Of a stretch of 64,000 nucleotides of DNA, positions 24,798 through 34,971 are shown in pieces. Position numbers and translations under genes: made by a program. The notes beneath the pieces were generated by a model. The model saw nothing but the letters and a program-made list of their open reading frames with translations, did no database searches and was not told the DNA's origin. The DNA is taken from contig NZ_PNXY01000016.1 of assembly GCF_002879865.1 (NCBI RefSeq), forward strand, positions 1 through 64,000, read 5' to 3'. Origin of the DNA: Paraburkholderia rhynchosiae. Its GTDB lineage: Bacteria; Pseudomonadota; Gammaproteobacteria; Burkholderiales; Burkholderiaceae. Position 1 is the stretch's first letter. Each line of letters starts with the position of its first letter.

Positions 24798-27704
24798 GTG
24801 ATCACAAGAACTATGGTGGCAATGGCCGTCATGGCGTTGTTTTCGCCGGCGCTCTACGCGCAGGCCGACGGCGCCCCGCGCGAGAATGCACTCGCGCCGC
24901 GGCTGGGACCGGCAAAGGATTATGTGCAGCAACTGGTGGACCGCACAATCGCGCTGCATCCGGAACTCGTCGAACTCGATATCCATATGCGCCCCCCCGG
25001 CGGCACGCAAAGCGTCATCGTCGCGGCCAGGTCCGCGAACCGGATCGGCAGGAAGTCGGACCCCGACGATCTCGACGTGATCAAGACCGGCACGCCGTTC
25101 GTGGAAGTTAACAAGCGAGCCGATCAGAACGTCGAAGTGCATCTGCCGCTGCTCGACGTCATGCGCAAGGTGATCGGCGAAGTCGAAGTGACCTTTCCGT
25201 ATCCGCCGGGGTCCGGGCTCGGCAACGAGGCGTTGATCCGCGCGGGCGCACTCATCCGAGACGAGTTGAGCCGGCAGATCCGCTACGGGAATGAACTCTT
25301 CGATCCGGTGGCCACGGATACCGGCATCCCGGCGAATCCGTACGCGCAGACGCTTGTCGACGAGGTGATCCGCAAGCGCCGTGACGTGATGGTGCTGGCG
25401 ATGCACGTGGCGCGCCCGGACGGCGACGGCGACTATCCGATCATCGCGTCGAACATCGGCCGCATCGGCAAGCCTGCCGATGCGGATGACCGGCGTGTGA
25501 TCGAGACCGGCAACCCGCATCTTGAAGTCGGCCGCGAGGGCGATCGCCTGGAAGTTGAACTGCCGCTGCTGGACGCCGGTGGCGCGACTATCGGAGCGCT
25601 CGGCGTGGTAATGCCGTACCGTGTTAACGACGATCAGGCGGCGCTCGTGAAGAAAGCCGAGGCTATCCGCGATGAATTGCGAGGGCGGATCCCCGGTGTG
25701 GCAGCGTTGTACGAACCAAGGCGGCTCGTGCCGGCGACGTCGGTGATCACGGCGCGGCTCGACGAGGAGGCGCTAGGCAACAAGGAATCGCTGCCGATGA
25801 CCAAGGAGGTGACAGGTGCCGGCACGCTGCAGAACGCGCAGGAAGGGGTGACCGACGCGGTCAAGAACCAGGCCGGCGTCGCGCCGACCAACTCGTCGGG
25901 TAGTCCTGCCGACGCGGCGAGCATTCGCGGCATCAAGGTCAACCTGTTCGCGAACTACCGGCTCAACGGCGGTCTGCCGACCGCAAACGTGATGTCGGTG
26001 CCCGCGGAGGACAAGCAGCGCGTGGAGACGCTGAAGGGCGCGAACGCGCTGATGTTCGGTGTTGCAAGCCCCGCCGGCATTCTCAATATGGTGACGAAGC
26101 GCGCGCCGATGGACAAGGACGTCGCGTCGGTGGCGCTGCTCGGCAACTCGTTCGGGCAGTTCGGTGCCGCGGCCGATGTCAGCCATCGGTTCGGCAGCGA
26201 ACAGCAGTTCGGCCTGCGGGTGAACGCATCCGATACGCACCTCGAAAACGGTGTGCGGGGAGCGCAGGGGCGCGGCTGGTTCGGCAGCGTAGGCGCCGAC
26301 TGGCGGGTCACCAACCGCCTGCATTTCCAGTTCGATGTGGAGAGCTATCGGAAGGAAGTCGTCGAACAAGGCAGCATCAGCTTGCCGACTGCAGTCAAAG
26401 GGCGCATCACGTTGCCGCGCGTGCCCGATCCGCGGAATCTGCTATCGGGCCCGTGGGCCGTTTTCTCGGCGAAGACGACGAACGTGCAAGGGCGGGTCGA
26501 CTACGACATCGCGCCCGGCTGGAAGGCGCTCGTCGAAATCGGTCAGTCGGACTCGAATCGTTCGCGCTCGACAACCCGGATCGGCGGATACAACGTGTTC
26601 ACCGGAGCGGGCGGAATCCCGACCGTCAGCGAGGTGACGCAGATCTACTTCAACAAGTACAAGCGGGCGGAGCTGCTGGGCCAATTCGCCACGGGTCCGC
26701 TGTCGCACGACATCACGTTCGGCGTGTCGCGCAGCGAGCGCATAGCCGAGACACCCGCACAAAACACAATCGTTTTGCCGGTGCGAGTCAACATCTTCGA
26801 TCCCATCCCGTTGCCTACTCCGGTGCCTACCCGTCCTGACACGTCGCTGCCAAAGCAGGTCAACGCGGATACCGGCCTCTATACCTACGACATGATCGGC
26901 GTCGGGTCGAAATGGAAGTTGCTGCTCGGCTTCCGCGAGAGCCGGTCCTCATCGAACGACGGTGTGGTGTCGTCAGCGACCTGGGTCGGGTCTCCGGCAT
27001 TCGGCATCCTCTACGATTTGCTGCCGACCACCACGCTGTTCGCCAGCTACATGAAAGGCATCGAGGATGGCGGCGTCGCCCCCGCAAACGCGAAGAACGC
27101 CTATCAGGTCCTTGCCCCGGCGGTGTCGACGCAGTACGAGTTCGGCGTTCGCGATAACTACTTCAAGTGGCTGCAGTTCAGTGCGTCCGTGTTTGACATC
27201 ACGCGCGCGAACGCGGTGACCAATTCGACGACGCAGATTTTCGCGAACGACGGCACGATCGAATACCGGGGCGCAGAGGCGGTGCTTACGCAGGACATCT
27301 CGCGCCAGTGGTCGGTATCCGAAGCTGTCCAGTACCTGCACGCCGTCCAGAAACCGATGTTCGACATGTCGATCAGGGGCCGTACTCCGGAGAACACGCC
27401 GAAATGGATCGGCAACATCGCACTGACGCACCGTTCCCTCTGGCTCCCCGGCCTGTCGCTCACGGTGCGTGCATCGTTCATCACGAAGCGCCCGGTGAAC
27501 CCGCAGAACCAGGGTTACCTCCCCGGTTACACCATCTACTCGCTCGGCGCCAGCTACGCGACCCGGATCGCGGGCAAACACGTCGACATCAGGGTGGCCG
27601 TCGATAACCTGTTCAACAAGCGTTATTGGAACTCGGTGCAGACCGGCACGCTTGGCACTGGAATGGACCGCAGCGTGCGGATGGTGGCCAAGATCGATTT
27701 CTGA
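24798..27704 (+). CDS. TonB-dependent receptor with two N-terminal Cache-like domains
   Basis: This is a 968-residue outer-membrane receptor with a GTG start and strong GGAGGAG site. The signal peptide ends near LYAQA. Residues about 35-295 hold two tandem copies of the domain found in the 10708 and 12611 proteins: HPELVELDIHMRPPGG with RIGRKSDPDD, then IIASNIGRIGKPADADD with VELPLLDAGGATIGALGV and VAALYEP. Then come the plug (SIRGIKVNLFANYRLNGG, ETLKGANALMFGVASPAGIL) and the barrel, ending MVAKIDF. It is energised by TonB to import a bulky or scarce ligand. An N-terminal extension of this kind is not one I know. No clear TonB box was seen. Confidence 0.88.
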   Translation: MITRTMVAMAVMALFSPALYAQADGAPRENALAPRLGPAKDYVQQLVDRTIALHPELVELDIHMRPPGGTQSVIVAARSANRIGRKSDPDDLDVIKTGTPFVEVNKRADQNVEVHLPLLDVMRKVIGEVEVTFPYPPGSGLGNEALIRAGALIRDELSRQIRYGNELFDPVATDTGIPANPYAQTLVDEVIRKRRDVMVLAMHVARPDGDGDYPIIASNIGRIGKPADADDRRVIETGNPHLEVGREGDRLEVELPLLDAGGATIGALGVVMPYRVNDDQAALVKKAEAIRDELRGRIPGVAALYEPRRLVPATSVITARLDEEALGNKESLPMTKEVTGAGTLQNAQEGVTDAVKNQAGVAPTNSSGSPADAASIRGIKVNLFANYRLNGGLPTANVMSVPAEDKQRVETLKGANALMFGVASPAGILNMVTKRAPMDKDVASVALLGNSFGQFGAAADVSHRFGSEQQFGLRVNASDTHLENGVRGAQGRGWFGSVGADWRVTNRLHFQFDVESYRKEVVEQGSISLPTAVKGRITLPRVPDPRNLLSGPWAVFSAKTTNVQGRVDYDIAPGWKALVEIGQSDSNRSRSTTRIGGYNVFTGAGGIPTVSEVTQIYFNKYKRAELLGQFATGPLSHDITFGVSRSERIAETPAQNTIVLPVRVNIFDPIPLPTPVPTRPDTSLPKQVNADTGLYTYDMIGVGSKWKLLLGFRESRSSSNDGVVSSATWVGSPAFGILYDLLPTTTLFASYMKGIEDGGVAPANAKNAYQVLAPAVSTQYEFGVRDNYFKWLQFSASVFDITRANAVTNSTTQIFANDGTIEYRGAEAVLTQDISRQWSVSEAVQYLHAVQKPMFDMSIRGRTPENTPKWIGNIALTHRSLWLPGLSLTVRASFITKRPVNPQNQGYLPGYTIYSLGASYATRIAGKHVDIRVAVDNLFNKRYWNSVQTGTLGTGMDRSVRMVAKIDF

Positions 27705-27724
27705 AAAAACGCAGAGCCCTTTCC

Positions 27725-28543
27725 ATGCCCAACCTTGACAGAACCATCATGAATCTTCTCTACATTCGGGCCATCGGCCGTGCCTTCTTCGTCGCCGTCG
27801 TACTGGCGGGCATGCTGCCCCCGAGCGCGGCTCGTGCGACCGGGCCGTCGGATAACGACGCGCTGTCGCTGATCATCACCTACCAGACCGCGCCCGCGAA
27901 CCGGCCCGCGTTGCGCCACGAACTGGCGCAGTCGACCGCGCGCGAGCTCGCGCGCTGGAAGCACGACGGGCGAATCAGGCAATACAGCCTGCTGTTCAAT
28001 CGCTACGCCGATTCAGACAACTGGGACGCGATGGCCTTGCTGACGTTCGCGACGCCCGACGACCTGTACCGCTGGCGTACGCTCGAGCAGGCGCAGCCCG
28101 CAGCGCTGTCCGGGAAGGCGCTCGCGGTGACGACTTCAATCCATACGACGCCGGTTGACACCAAACGCGCGGAGGCGCTCGACGCGAAGGCGGTGAATCC
28201 GGTCTACGTGGTCATCCCGTACAAGACACTGGTCTCAGCCGGCGACTACGAGAAGTACGCGGACGCCTATGTGATTCCGCAGTTCAAGGGATGGATGGAC
28301 GAGGGCGTGCTGTCGAGCTATTCGCTTTATACGAGCCAGTTTCCGGCCGGCCGTCAGTGGACCGCGATGGTACTCCTGCAGTACAGGGACGAGGCGGCCC
28401 TCAGCGCGCGCGAGGCGGTGGTGGACAAAGTCCGCGAGCGCCTGATGCACAACCCTGAATGGAAAGCGATCAGCGACAGTAAGAAGAACGTGCGCACCGA
28501 AGAACAGGTGGTGATCGCCGATCCCATCGCCGTAAATCAATGA
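27725..28543 (+). CDS. Exported protein with two dimeric alpha/beta-barrel-like repeats
   Basis: This 272-residue protein has a signal peptide (AFFVAVVLAGMLPPSAARA) and two similar halves. The first has SLIITYQTAPANRPALRHEL with YSLLFNRYADSDNWDAMALL. The second has YVVIPYKTLVSAGDYEKYAD with YSLYTSQFPAGRQWTAMVLL. The pattern of strand, helix, then W(D/T)AM(A/V)LL resembles ferredoxin-like dimeric alpha/beta-barrel (ABM/NIPSNAP-like) folds, duplicated in one chain. The function is unknown; family relatives bind small hydrophobic or heme-like ligands. The start at 27725 is a choice; an ATG at 27749 is also possible. It follows the receptor by 20 bases and is likely in the same operon. Confidence 0.7.
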   Translation: MPNLDRTIMNLLYIRAIGRAFFVAVVLAGMLPPSAARATGPSDNDALSLIITYQTAPANRPALRHELAQSTARELARWKHDGRIRQYSLLFNRYADSDNWDAMALLTFATPDDLYRWRTLEQAQPAALSGKALAVTTSIHTTPVDTKRAEALDAKAVNPVYVVIPYKTLVSAGDYEKYADAYVIPQFKGWMDEGVLSSYSLYTSQFPAGRQWTAMVLLQYRDEAALSAREAVVDKVRERLMHNPEWKAISDSKKNVRTEEQVVIADPIAVNQ

Positions 28544-28568
28544 GCTGTCTGCTCGCAAGGAATATCCG

Positions 28569-29597
28569 ATGAGAAAAATCGCACTTACGCTCGTTGCCGC
28601 TTGGCTGGTCGGCGGGCAGGCCACCGCCGCCGAACCGCCCACGCCCGCTGCCGATACGGCGCCGCAACGAATCGTCCTGCTCGTCGACGAGGTTAAGGCC
28701 ATCCGCAATTTCCCGGTGGTGCTGGCGGAGCGTCTCGGCTATCTGAACGACGCCAGGACGACCGTAACCGTGATGAACATCCGGGACGACGTGTCGACCG
28801 TCGACATGCTGAAGGATGGGCGGGTCGACGCGGTGGTCGCCTACTACCATCACAGCGTGGTCAACCAGGCGCATGGCATCGATACGGAGGCAGTCGTCAC
28901 GCTCGGCGTGACGCCGGGCGCGAAGGTGCTCGTCGCGAACCAGGCGAGGGAGAAATACCAGAGCGTGACAGACCTCAAGGGCGCGCGTTTCATTGCGGGC
29001 GGCGCCGGGTCGTCGAAGAGCACGGTCGCGAACGCGCTCGTGCTGGCGGGTGGTCACGCCATCGGCGATTACACGCGGCTCGGGACGGACGGCAAGGAGA
29101 AGAACATTGACGCGCTGCGTGACGGAACCGCCGATTTCGTCGTAGCGCCGACGCCAGACGGGGACGTTTACGAGTCGAAAGGCGTGGCCACGGTGTTTGC
29201 GGACCTGACGTCGGTCGACGGCACGCGCCGGAATCTGGGCACGCTGTTTCCGTCGAGCACGGTCTACATGTCGGGCGCACGCGTTCGGGCGCATCCGGAG
29301 ATTGCGCGGCACCTGGCCGGCGCGTTCGTGCGCACGCTGCAGTACATCAATTCCCATTCCCCCGAGCAGCTCCTCGCTGTCATTCCGCCGGAGATCAGCG
29401 GCAAGGACCGCGCGGCTTATCTGAAGGTGTTGAAGGAGGAGATCCCGATGTTCGCGAACGACGGACGCATGCCGGACGACGGCGCGAGGAAGGAGTGGCA
29501 GGTGCTCGCCGCGGCGAATCCGGCTTACGGGTCGGTGAAGGTCGACCGGACCTACACCAATGCGTTCGTGGACGAAGCGCTGCGTACGCTGCACTGA
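28569..29597 (+). CDS. NMT1-type periplasmic binding protein (second copy)
   Basis: This is a 342-residue protein with a signal peptide ending ATAA, paralogous to the 16526 product: FPVVLAERLGYLNDARTTV, VDAVVAYYHHSVVNQAHGID, DLKGARFIAGGAGSSKSTVA, and HLAGAFVRTLQYINSHSPEQ. It likely binds a related ligand in the periplasm and may share the ATPase and permease at 17610 and 18459, since it has no transporter of its own. It lies 25 bases downstream of the previous gene and is the last gene of the receptor operon. Confidence 0.85.
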   Translation: MRKIALTLVAAWLVGGQATAAEPPTPAADTAPQRIVLLVDEVKAIRNFPVVLAERLGYLNDARTTVTVMNIRDDVSTVDMLKDGRVDAVVAYYHHSVVNQAHGIDTEAVVTLGVTPGAKVLVANQAREKYQSVTDLKGARFIAGGAGSSKSTVANALVLAGGHAIGDYTRLGTDGKEKNIDALRDGTADFVVAPTPDGDVYESKGVATVFADLTSVDGTRRNLGTLFPSSTVYMSGARVRAHPEIARHLAGAFVRTLQYINSHSPEQLLAVIPPEISGKDRAAYLKVLKEEIPMFANDGRMPDDGARKEWQVLAAANPAYGSVKVDRTYTNAFVDEALRTLH

Positions 29598-29639
29598 GCA
29601 GAAGGGTTTGTTCGCGCGGGGGCGGCCGGTGTGGGGCTG

Positions 29640-30433
<794 letters not shown>

Positions 30434-30449
30434 GAATTCCTTAAATTTT

Positions 30450-30476
30450 TTAATGCAGATTTCAGATTGTGTTTAT
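30450..30476. promoter_or_regulatory. Triple 11-bp repeat near the kinase pseudogene
   Basis: TTAAT (30450), TTCAG (30461) and TTTAT (30472) are exactly 11 bp apart. It lies 130 bases upstream of the small gene at 30609 and just before the decayed kinase on the other strand. Confidence 0.5.
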
Positions 30477-30608
30477 CCGGCGTCGCTATTGTTGGATCGT
30501 GGTTAGCAGTTCGGATCTCTGCCGTGCAAGCGCTCCCGCACCATCAGGAGCGTTCGCTGCCACCGGGTCAAGGCACGGTATATCCATTGCAGCCAAAGGA
30601 GAGCAGTC

Positions 30609-30881
30609 ATGCGCGCCGCCGATAATTCCCTGCACTCGCTGGTCGACAAGTGGCTTGGCCTGGAACTGGCGAACCCCGTCCGCGTCATGCGCTTCGGGCA
30701 CACGCCGGCGAACCGGCGGCGCTATGCACTCGTGGCGACGCGGCGCCCGACCGGCATGCTGTCGATGTTTTTCTTCCGCCATGACAATGGCGGGTGGTGC
30801 GTATTCCCGCCCGCCGAAGCGAGTCCCGCGATGCGCTTCGCCGCGCTATGCATGCCGCAGAGCTGCGATTGCAATGGATGA
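30609..30881 (+). CDS. Conserved-looking small protein, function unknown
   Basis: This 90-residue protein has a strong ribosome site (AAAGGAG) before the ATG. Features include SLHSLVDKWLGLELANPVRV, a basic RFGHTPANRRRYALVA strand, GMLSMFFFRHDNGGWCVFPP, and three Cys in the second half (two in CMPQSCDC). There is no signal peptide, so it is cytoplasmic. I have the impression of a small Burkholderia family but cannot name it. The 11-bp repeat at 30450 could make it part of the locus regulon. Confidence 0.6.
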   Translation: MRAADNSLHSLVDKWLGLELANPVRVMRFGHTPANRRRYALVATRRPTGMLSMFFFRHDNGGWCVFPPAEASPAMRFAALCMPQSCDCNG

Positions 30882-31432
30882 TGACGAGTCTCACTGCAAC
30901 GGCTGATCCGCGCAAAGTGTGCCGATCCAGGTAAGGATCGCCGTGACTGCGAGTCACGCCGGAACGACGCTAGTTCATGATTTGCGCCGCCGGTCTCACA
31001 ATCGAGCTATACGGTGCTTCGGTTGGCAGTAAAAAAGAGAAGAAGAAACCGATGGTGATTGGCGTTCGCCGGTTCAGTGTCGTCCGCCCGCGCCGGATAA
31101 TGGGCTTTGATCGGACCAGGTTGGAAACCACCTGACGGTACCGACGACGGTATCAACTGCCGTAAATCGTTTCGTGGGTAGCCCATCTCCATGATAATTT
31201 GACGAAGCGACATTCATTTCCGATGCGATCGGCCGAGAGCCGCTTAGTGCTGGCAGGATTTTTCGGTATCTGGCGGTATCATGGTCGCGCGAACTGGCGG
31301 AACCGCCGTCCGACAAGGGGCGCGGCCGCTGATTGACAATCGAGTGGGGAGCGTGGCCAAGGAGTGGGGGAAGGCGTTGAATGAATTGGGCGGTGCTCCA
31401 GGCGGCGATGGAGTCGCCGTCGCTCGGCTCAA
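30882..31432. other. No gene recognised
   Basis: No coding or RNA feature is recognised in these 550 bases. Short frames on both strands lack family resemblance. The composition is less GC-rich than the transport locus, which fits its place at the edge of decayed island DNA. Confidence 0.5.
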
Positions 31433-32633
31433 TTACGACTTCGTGTTGCAGAGCCGGTCAATGTAATCAGCCCACTCTTGCATAACGCGGCGACGGTCAT
31501 CGTCGAACGTTGTCCTGTCATACGCCTTTTGCACGTCCCCTCGTTTTGCGTGCGCGAGTTGCGCCTCCAGAATGTCGATGCCTAGCCGCTCCCTCCGCCC
31601 GGTGCGTAGCATGCCGCGGAATCCGTGAGTTTGCATGCTTTCCCTGGAAGCCCAATTCGCGCAATGCTTTGCTTAGGGCATCCCGGTGCAAATGCGGCGT
31701 CTTCTGGCGCGCCGGTGAGGGGAACACGTAGTGTCCGCGGCCAGTCAGAGCCTCGAGCTCCTCGAGCAACTCAACCGCTTGCTTCGGCAGTGGCACGATG
31801 TGCTCGTGTTGCATCTTCATCCGGCCGGCCGGGACTTGCCATTCAGCCACATCGAGATCCATTTCGTCCCAAGATGCGGAAGCGACCACCCCGGGGCGCA
31901 GGCCGGTAAGCATGGTCAATTTCAGGGCAGCCCGTGTGATCGGCGACTTATAGGTGTTGATGGCTTGTACAAGCGGCGCGATCTCGGCGGGTTTCGTGAT
32001 TGCCGGGATGTGGCCTTTCTTGTGCCGCGGAATCACACCGCGCAGCGACAGCGGAATACCGTCTTCTCTTGGACCGTGTTGTATTGCGTAGGTCACGATG
32101 CCGCCGACGTACTGGCGCGCTTTCGTGGCGAGGTTCGGCGCGTGCGCCGCAATTGTTTCCAGCACGGGTTTAACCTCGGGCGTAGCCAGCGTTGAGATCG
32201 GCTTATTGCCAAGCGCCGGACTCAGGTACTCGCGCACCACAAACGCGGCTTTCCGGTATGTCTCATCGGCCCACTCCTTGCGCTTGAATGCGAGCCACTT
32301 CTGAGCCACAAGCGGAAACGCGCTTTCGGCTGCGCGCTTGCGCGCCGCTGTTTCGGCTCTCCGGTGCTCGACGGGATCGGTGCCTTCGCGGACGAGGTTG
32401 CGCGCGATGGTGGCTGCTTTACGTGCATCCACGAGCGAGACCTCAGGGTAGGGCCGAGGCTGAGGAAGTTTTCTTTGCCAGTGCCCGGTCGTCGATATCG
32501 CAACAGCCATGTTCGGGTACCGTTTGGCCGGACCCTCAGTGCAAGACCATTTCCGTCAGCGAGCAAGTAAGGTTGCGCGCGGCTTGGCGGCGCGGAAGAC
32601 CAATTCCGACTTCGAATCGACGCGTCTGGGCAT
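31433..32633 (-). pseudogene. P4-type tyrosine integrase, frameshifted
   Basis: Minus-strand frames together give an integrase of about 400 residues: N-terminus MPRRVDSKSELVFRAAKPRA, then (shifted) YLLADGNGLALRVRPNGTRT, then (shifted) VSLVDARKAATIARNLVREG, core LTMLTGLRPGVVASASWDEM, EHIVPLPKQAVELLEEL, GRGHYVFPSP, and (shifted near 31635) THGFRGMLRT with QLAHAKRGDVQKAYDRTTFD at the end. The catalytic R of LTGLRPG, H/R of HGFR and the late H (QLAH) and Y (AYDR) are present. Three frame changes make it inactive. A tRNA 3'-end fragment lies upstream. Confidence 0.85.
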
Positions 32634-32652
32634 GGAAAAGCCCCCGAATCTG

Positions 32653-32670
32653 GTATACGCAACAGTATAC
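32653..32670. promoter_or_regulatory. Paired GTATAC words upstream of the integrase
   Basis: Two GTATAC palindromes (32653 and 32665) are 12 bp apart, 20 bases upstream of the integrase start. They could be an operator or -10-like elements. Confidence 0.3.
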
Positions 32671-32720
32671 GTAAAAATGATCGACGTCAGCGGAACGTAA
32701 CGGAAACTGCAGGCAACAAA

Positions 32721-32752
32721 AAACCCCGTAAGACGTTGATCTTACGGGGTTT
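32721..32752. terminator. Strong bidirectional hairpin terminator
   Basis: A perfect 13-bp stem, AAACCCCGTAAGA with TCTTACGGGGTTT, and a 6-base loop, flanked by an A-run on one side and Ts on the other. On the minus strand it follows the tRNA fragment, as tRNA terminators often do. Confidence 0.8.
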
Positions 32753-32786
32753 CTCGGACTACTTCGGCTTTCGCCGGAACATCTAT

Positions 32787-32803
32787 TGGTGCCCAGGAGA
32801 GGA
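32787..32803 (-). other. tRNA 3'-end fragment, probable attachment site
   Basis: On the minus strand these 17 bases read TCCTCTCCTGGGCACCA, matching from memory the 3' acceptor and T-arm end of a tRNA-Leu, including CCA. The rest of the tRNA is absent. Together with the adjacent P4-type integrase this looks like an att core left by an integrated island. Confidence 0.5.
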
Positions 32804-32937
32804 CCATAATTTCCGGCGCAATCGTTTGATCTTTAATGGTATTTTTACCATATCGACCCTTCAGTGTACTTATTGATGTACTCATCAGTCGATGGCTCAA
32901 AAAATATTGCTGCCTGTCGCGCCGGAACGACACTGGA

Positions 32938-33144
32938 CTGCGGTTCCCCGCAATGCAGGCCGGCCCACTGATCAGTGGCGGCAGACTGGTTGCGCTCGCC
33001 CCCGGGCACGACCTGATGATCGATCTTTACTGGCATCACTGGGAGCAGGAGCCCGAGCCGCTCGCGACAATGAGTGGACTGGTCATGGCAGCGGCGCGAC
33101 GGAGCCTGGTTCAGCCGGTGCCAAGGCACGCATGCACCAGTTGA
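32938..33144 (+). pseudogene. C-terminal fragment of a LysR regulator (ArgP-like)
   Basis: The frame reads ISGGRLVALAPGHDLMIDLY, then WHHWEQEPEPLATMSGLVMA and AARRSLVQP. This resembles the effector-domain end of ArgP/IciA-type LysR regulators (LVxLxPxxxLDVxLYWxxW, then a helix with AARxxL). No start, helix-turn-helix or first half is present. It is adjacent to the att-like fragment. The identification is from memory of the family pattern. Confidence 0.45.
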
Positions 33145-34426
33145 CGGGGCGTTGCGACTCGCCGCGGCGATGCTTGCAGTCGACTCTTCCGGTCGCGGTT
33201 ATCACGCGGCTCGTCGCCGGCATTTTTTTCACGGAGCCAGCAGACGCGAACATGATGGTCGTGGCGCCGTCTGCGGTCGTCTGATCCAGGCAGTGGCGTC
33301 GCTGCGGCAACCGGACCAACAGCAGCGTTGTGGGGCTCGGCGGGGGCTGGCTTGTCGACCGTTTCAGTGCCGGAACGGTCTTTCAAACAGTGACGCACAA
33401 TGTACCGCCAAGGCGTCGTCAATCTGGCGATCAGGAGCTAACCGATATCGCGCGGCGCCGAACAATGTCAGTATTAGTTACGAGTTTGCCGCCAATTTTG
33501 ACGTCAACTGCGCCTTCGTCCATCGGCGCTTTCGGCCTCCTCACGGACATCGTCACTCTTGGTCACGCCCAGGACCTTCGTGATTCGCAAGGCTGCGGCT
33601 TGTAACGTCGGTACGAGCAGGGGGATGTCTTCGCGCGACTTTCGCCCTCGGTGCAGAAATGCCCGCTGCGCCAACGAAACCGTTAGCGAACTCCAGGTCG
33701 TTGGTCGCATCGCCCTGCGTGCGAGCCATATCGATTTCCTGTCCTAAACGATCTGGGTTGACGATTGTGTAAGGAGCAATTGGTTTCCGACGACCCGCTC
33801 AACATATAAGCGTTGAGTTGCTTCTGATCTACGTTGGCGATGAGCACTCGGCCGCTCGACTTGCCGTGCAAAGGCGCAAATTGAGCGTCAGATGTGAATC
33901 GCCGATTGCACTACCGACGTAAGCCACCCCTCATCGGTGCATAACGTCAACACTCACGGTTTCCGAAATGCGCCTTGCAGGTTCCCTGAAAAGTGCGTGG
34001 ACGTGGCTGTGCGAAGACGAAGTAACGAGCGACTACGTTGGTCGGGAGTTCCAGCAATCGGACCAACCTGATAGCGCCCGCGTTCGATGCTGTGATCAAG
34101 AAAGCCGAGTTTCTCGAGCAGGTGCACGGGAGGGGAGCCGCCGTCTTCGGGATGCCGAGTGCAGTGATGATATCGGTGGTCGATAACATCCGTATGAGGA
34201 TATCGAAGCGTACGGCTTTGCTCCCTAACACGCCGATTAGAAGCGATCAGAATCGACGCTCGGGTCATTCCACATCAGGTTCAGCACCTGTAGGTGGTAG
34301 TTCCAGTGAACCGTGACGAACCGCGCATCGAATTCAAGCACGGACAAGGACCGAACTCTCGCCGAGATTTCGATGCCATTCAACCCAGTCCACGAGCGGC
34401 GATGCAACGATATGGAGGCTTGCGTT
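33145..34426. other. Decayed region with an IclR-like relic
   Basis: No intact gene. On the minus strand about 33504-33770 two frames resemble the end of an IclR regulator: EIDMARTQGDATNDLEFANG, then GAAGISAP, then (shifted) IPLLVPTLQAAALRITKVLG. On the minus strand 34237-34430 a protein-like stretch (RRSWTGLNGIEISARVRSLS, then VHWNYHLQVLNLMWNDPS) was not identified. The rest shows nothing recognisable. Confidence 0.35.
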
Positions 34427-34932
34427 TCAAGGGAAATCCACAGTACACGCGAGCCTGTCAAACGGCGCCTGGAGAACACCATAAACAGTAATCCCTGGGT
34501 CGCTCGTGACCATTCGATATAGCCGCCGTAGCATGGGATAACCATTCGGGATGCCGAATATTTCTTCCACTTCGGCGGAGGCGGGAGCAGCGTCAATGAC
34601 TAGATGGGTTTTGGTCACATGAATCGAGTGCCTGACCAGGGCATCTACGACGAAGCGCTCTCCAAACTCATCCACAACTTCGTTACCGATATCCGGAGAA
34701 AGATAGGTCGTGTCGTGCATGATCGGCGCATCATCCATCCAAATCGTTTTTCGGACGCACAGCATCACCTGATCAGGAGGGGCAATTGTGCTCAGCGTTG
34801 GATCCGATATTTTTTCTCTCGTCACCGACACAGAACGTATGCTGGTGTCGTCCAAGGATGTCCACCAAGGAGATCCATCGTTGCCTGAAGCGCTATATCG
34901 TCAGGGAGTTGTATCCGCTCATCCTGGCTGAC
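34427..34932 (-). pseudogene. GntR-family regulator, UTRA domain fragment
   Basis: The minus strand reads IQLPDDIALQATMDLLGGHP with WTTPAYV, then shifts frame to SVSVTREKI, WMDDAPIMHDTTYLSPDIG, ALVRHSIHVTKTHLVIDAAP and GYPMLRRLYRMVTSDPGITV, ending LACTVDFP. This is the UTRA effector domain of GntR regulators. The DNA-binding N-terminus is missing and its place is taken by an IS3 fragment, which suggests the insertion destroyed the gene. One frameshift lies near 34840. Confidence 0.7.
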
Positions 34933-34971
34933 CTGGCCGATTCGACGCGTGCCGCTTGACATAGGAGCGTC

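Noticed and set aside
32787..32803. Intact tRNA gene
   Set aside because: Only the last 17 bases match; the adjacent DNA lacks a T-loop, anticodon arm and D arm.
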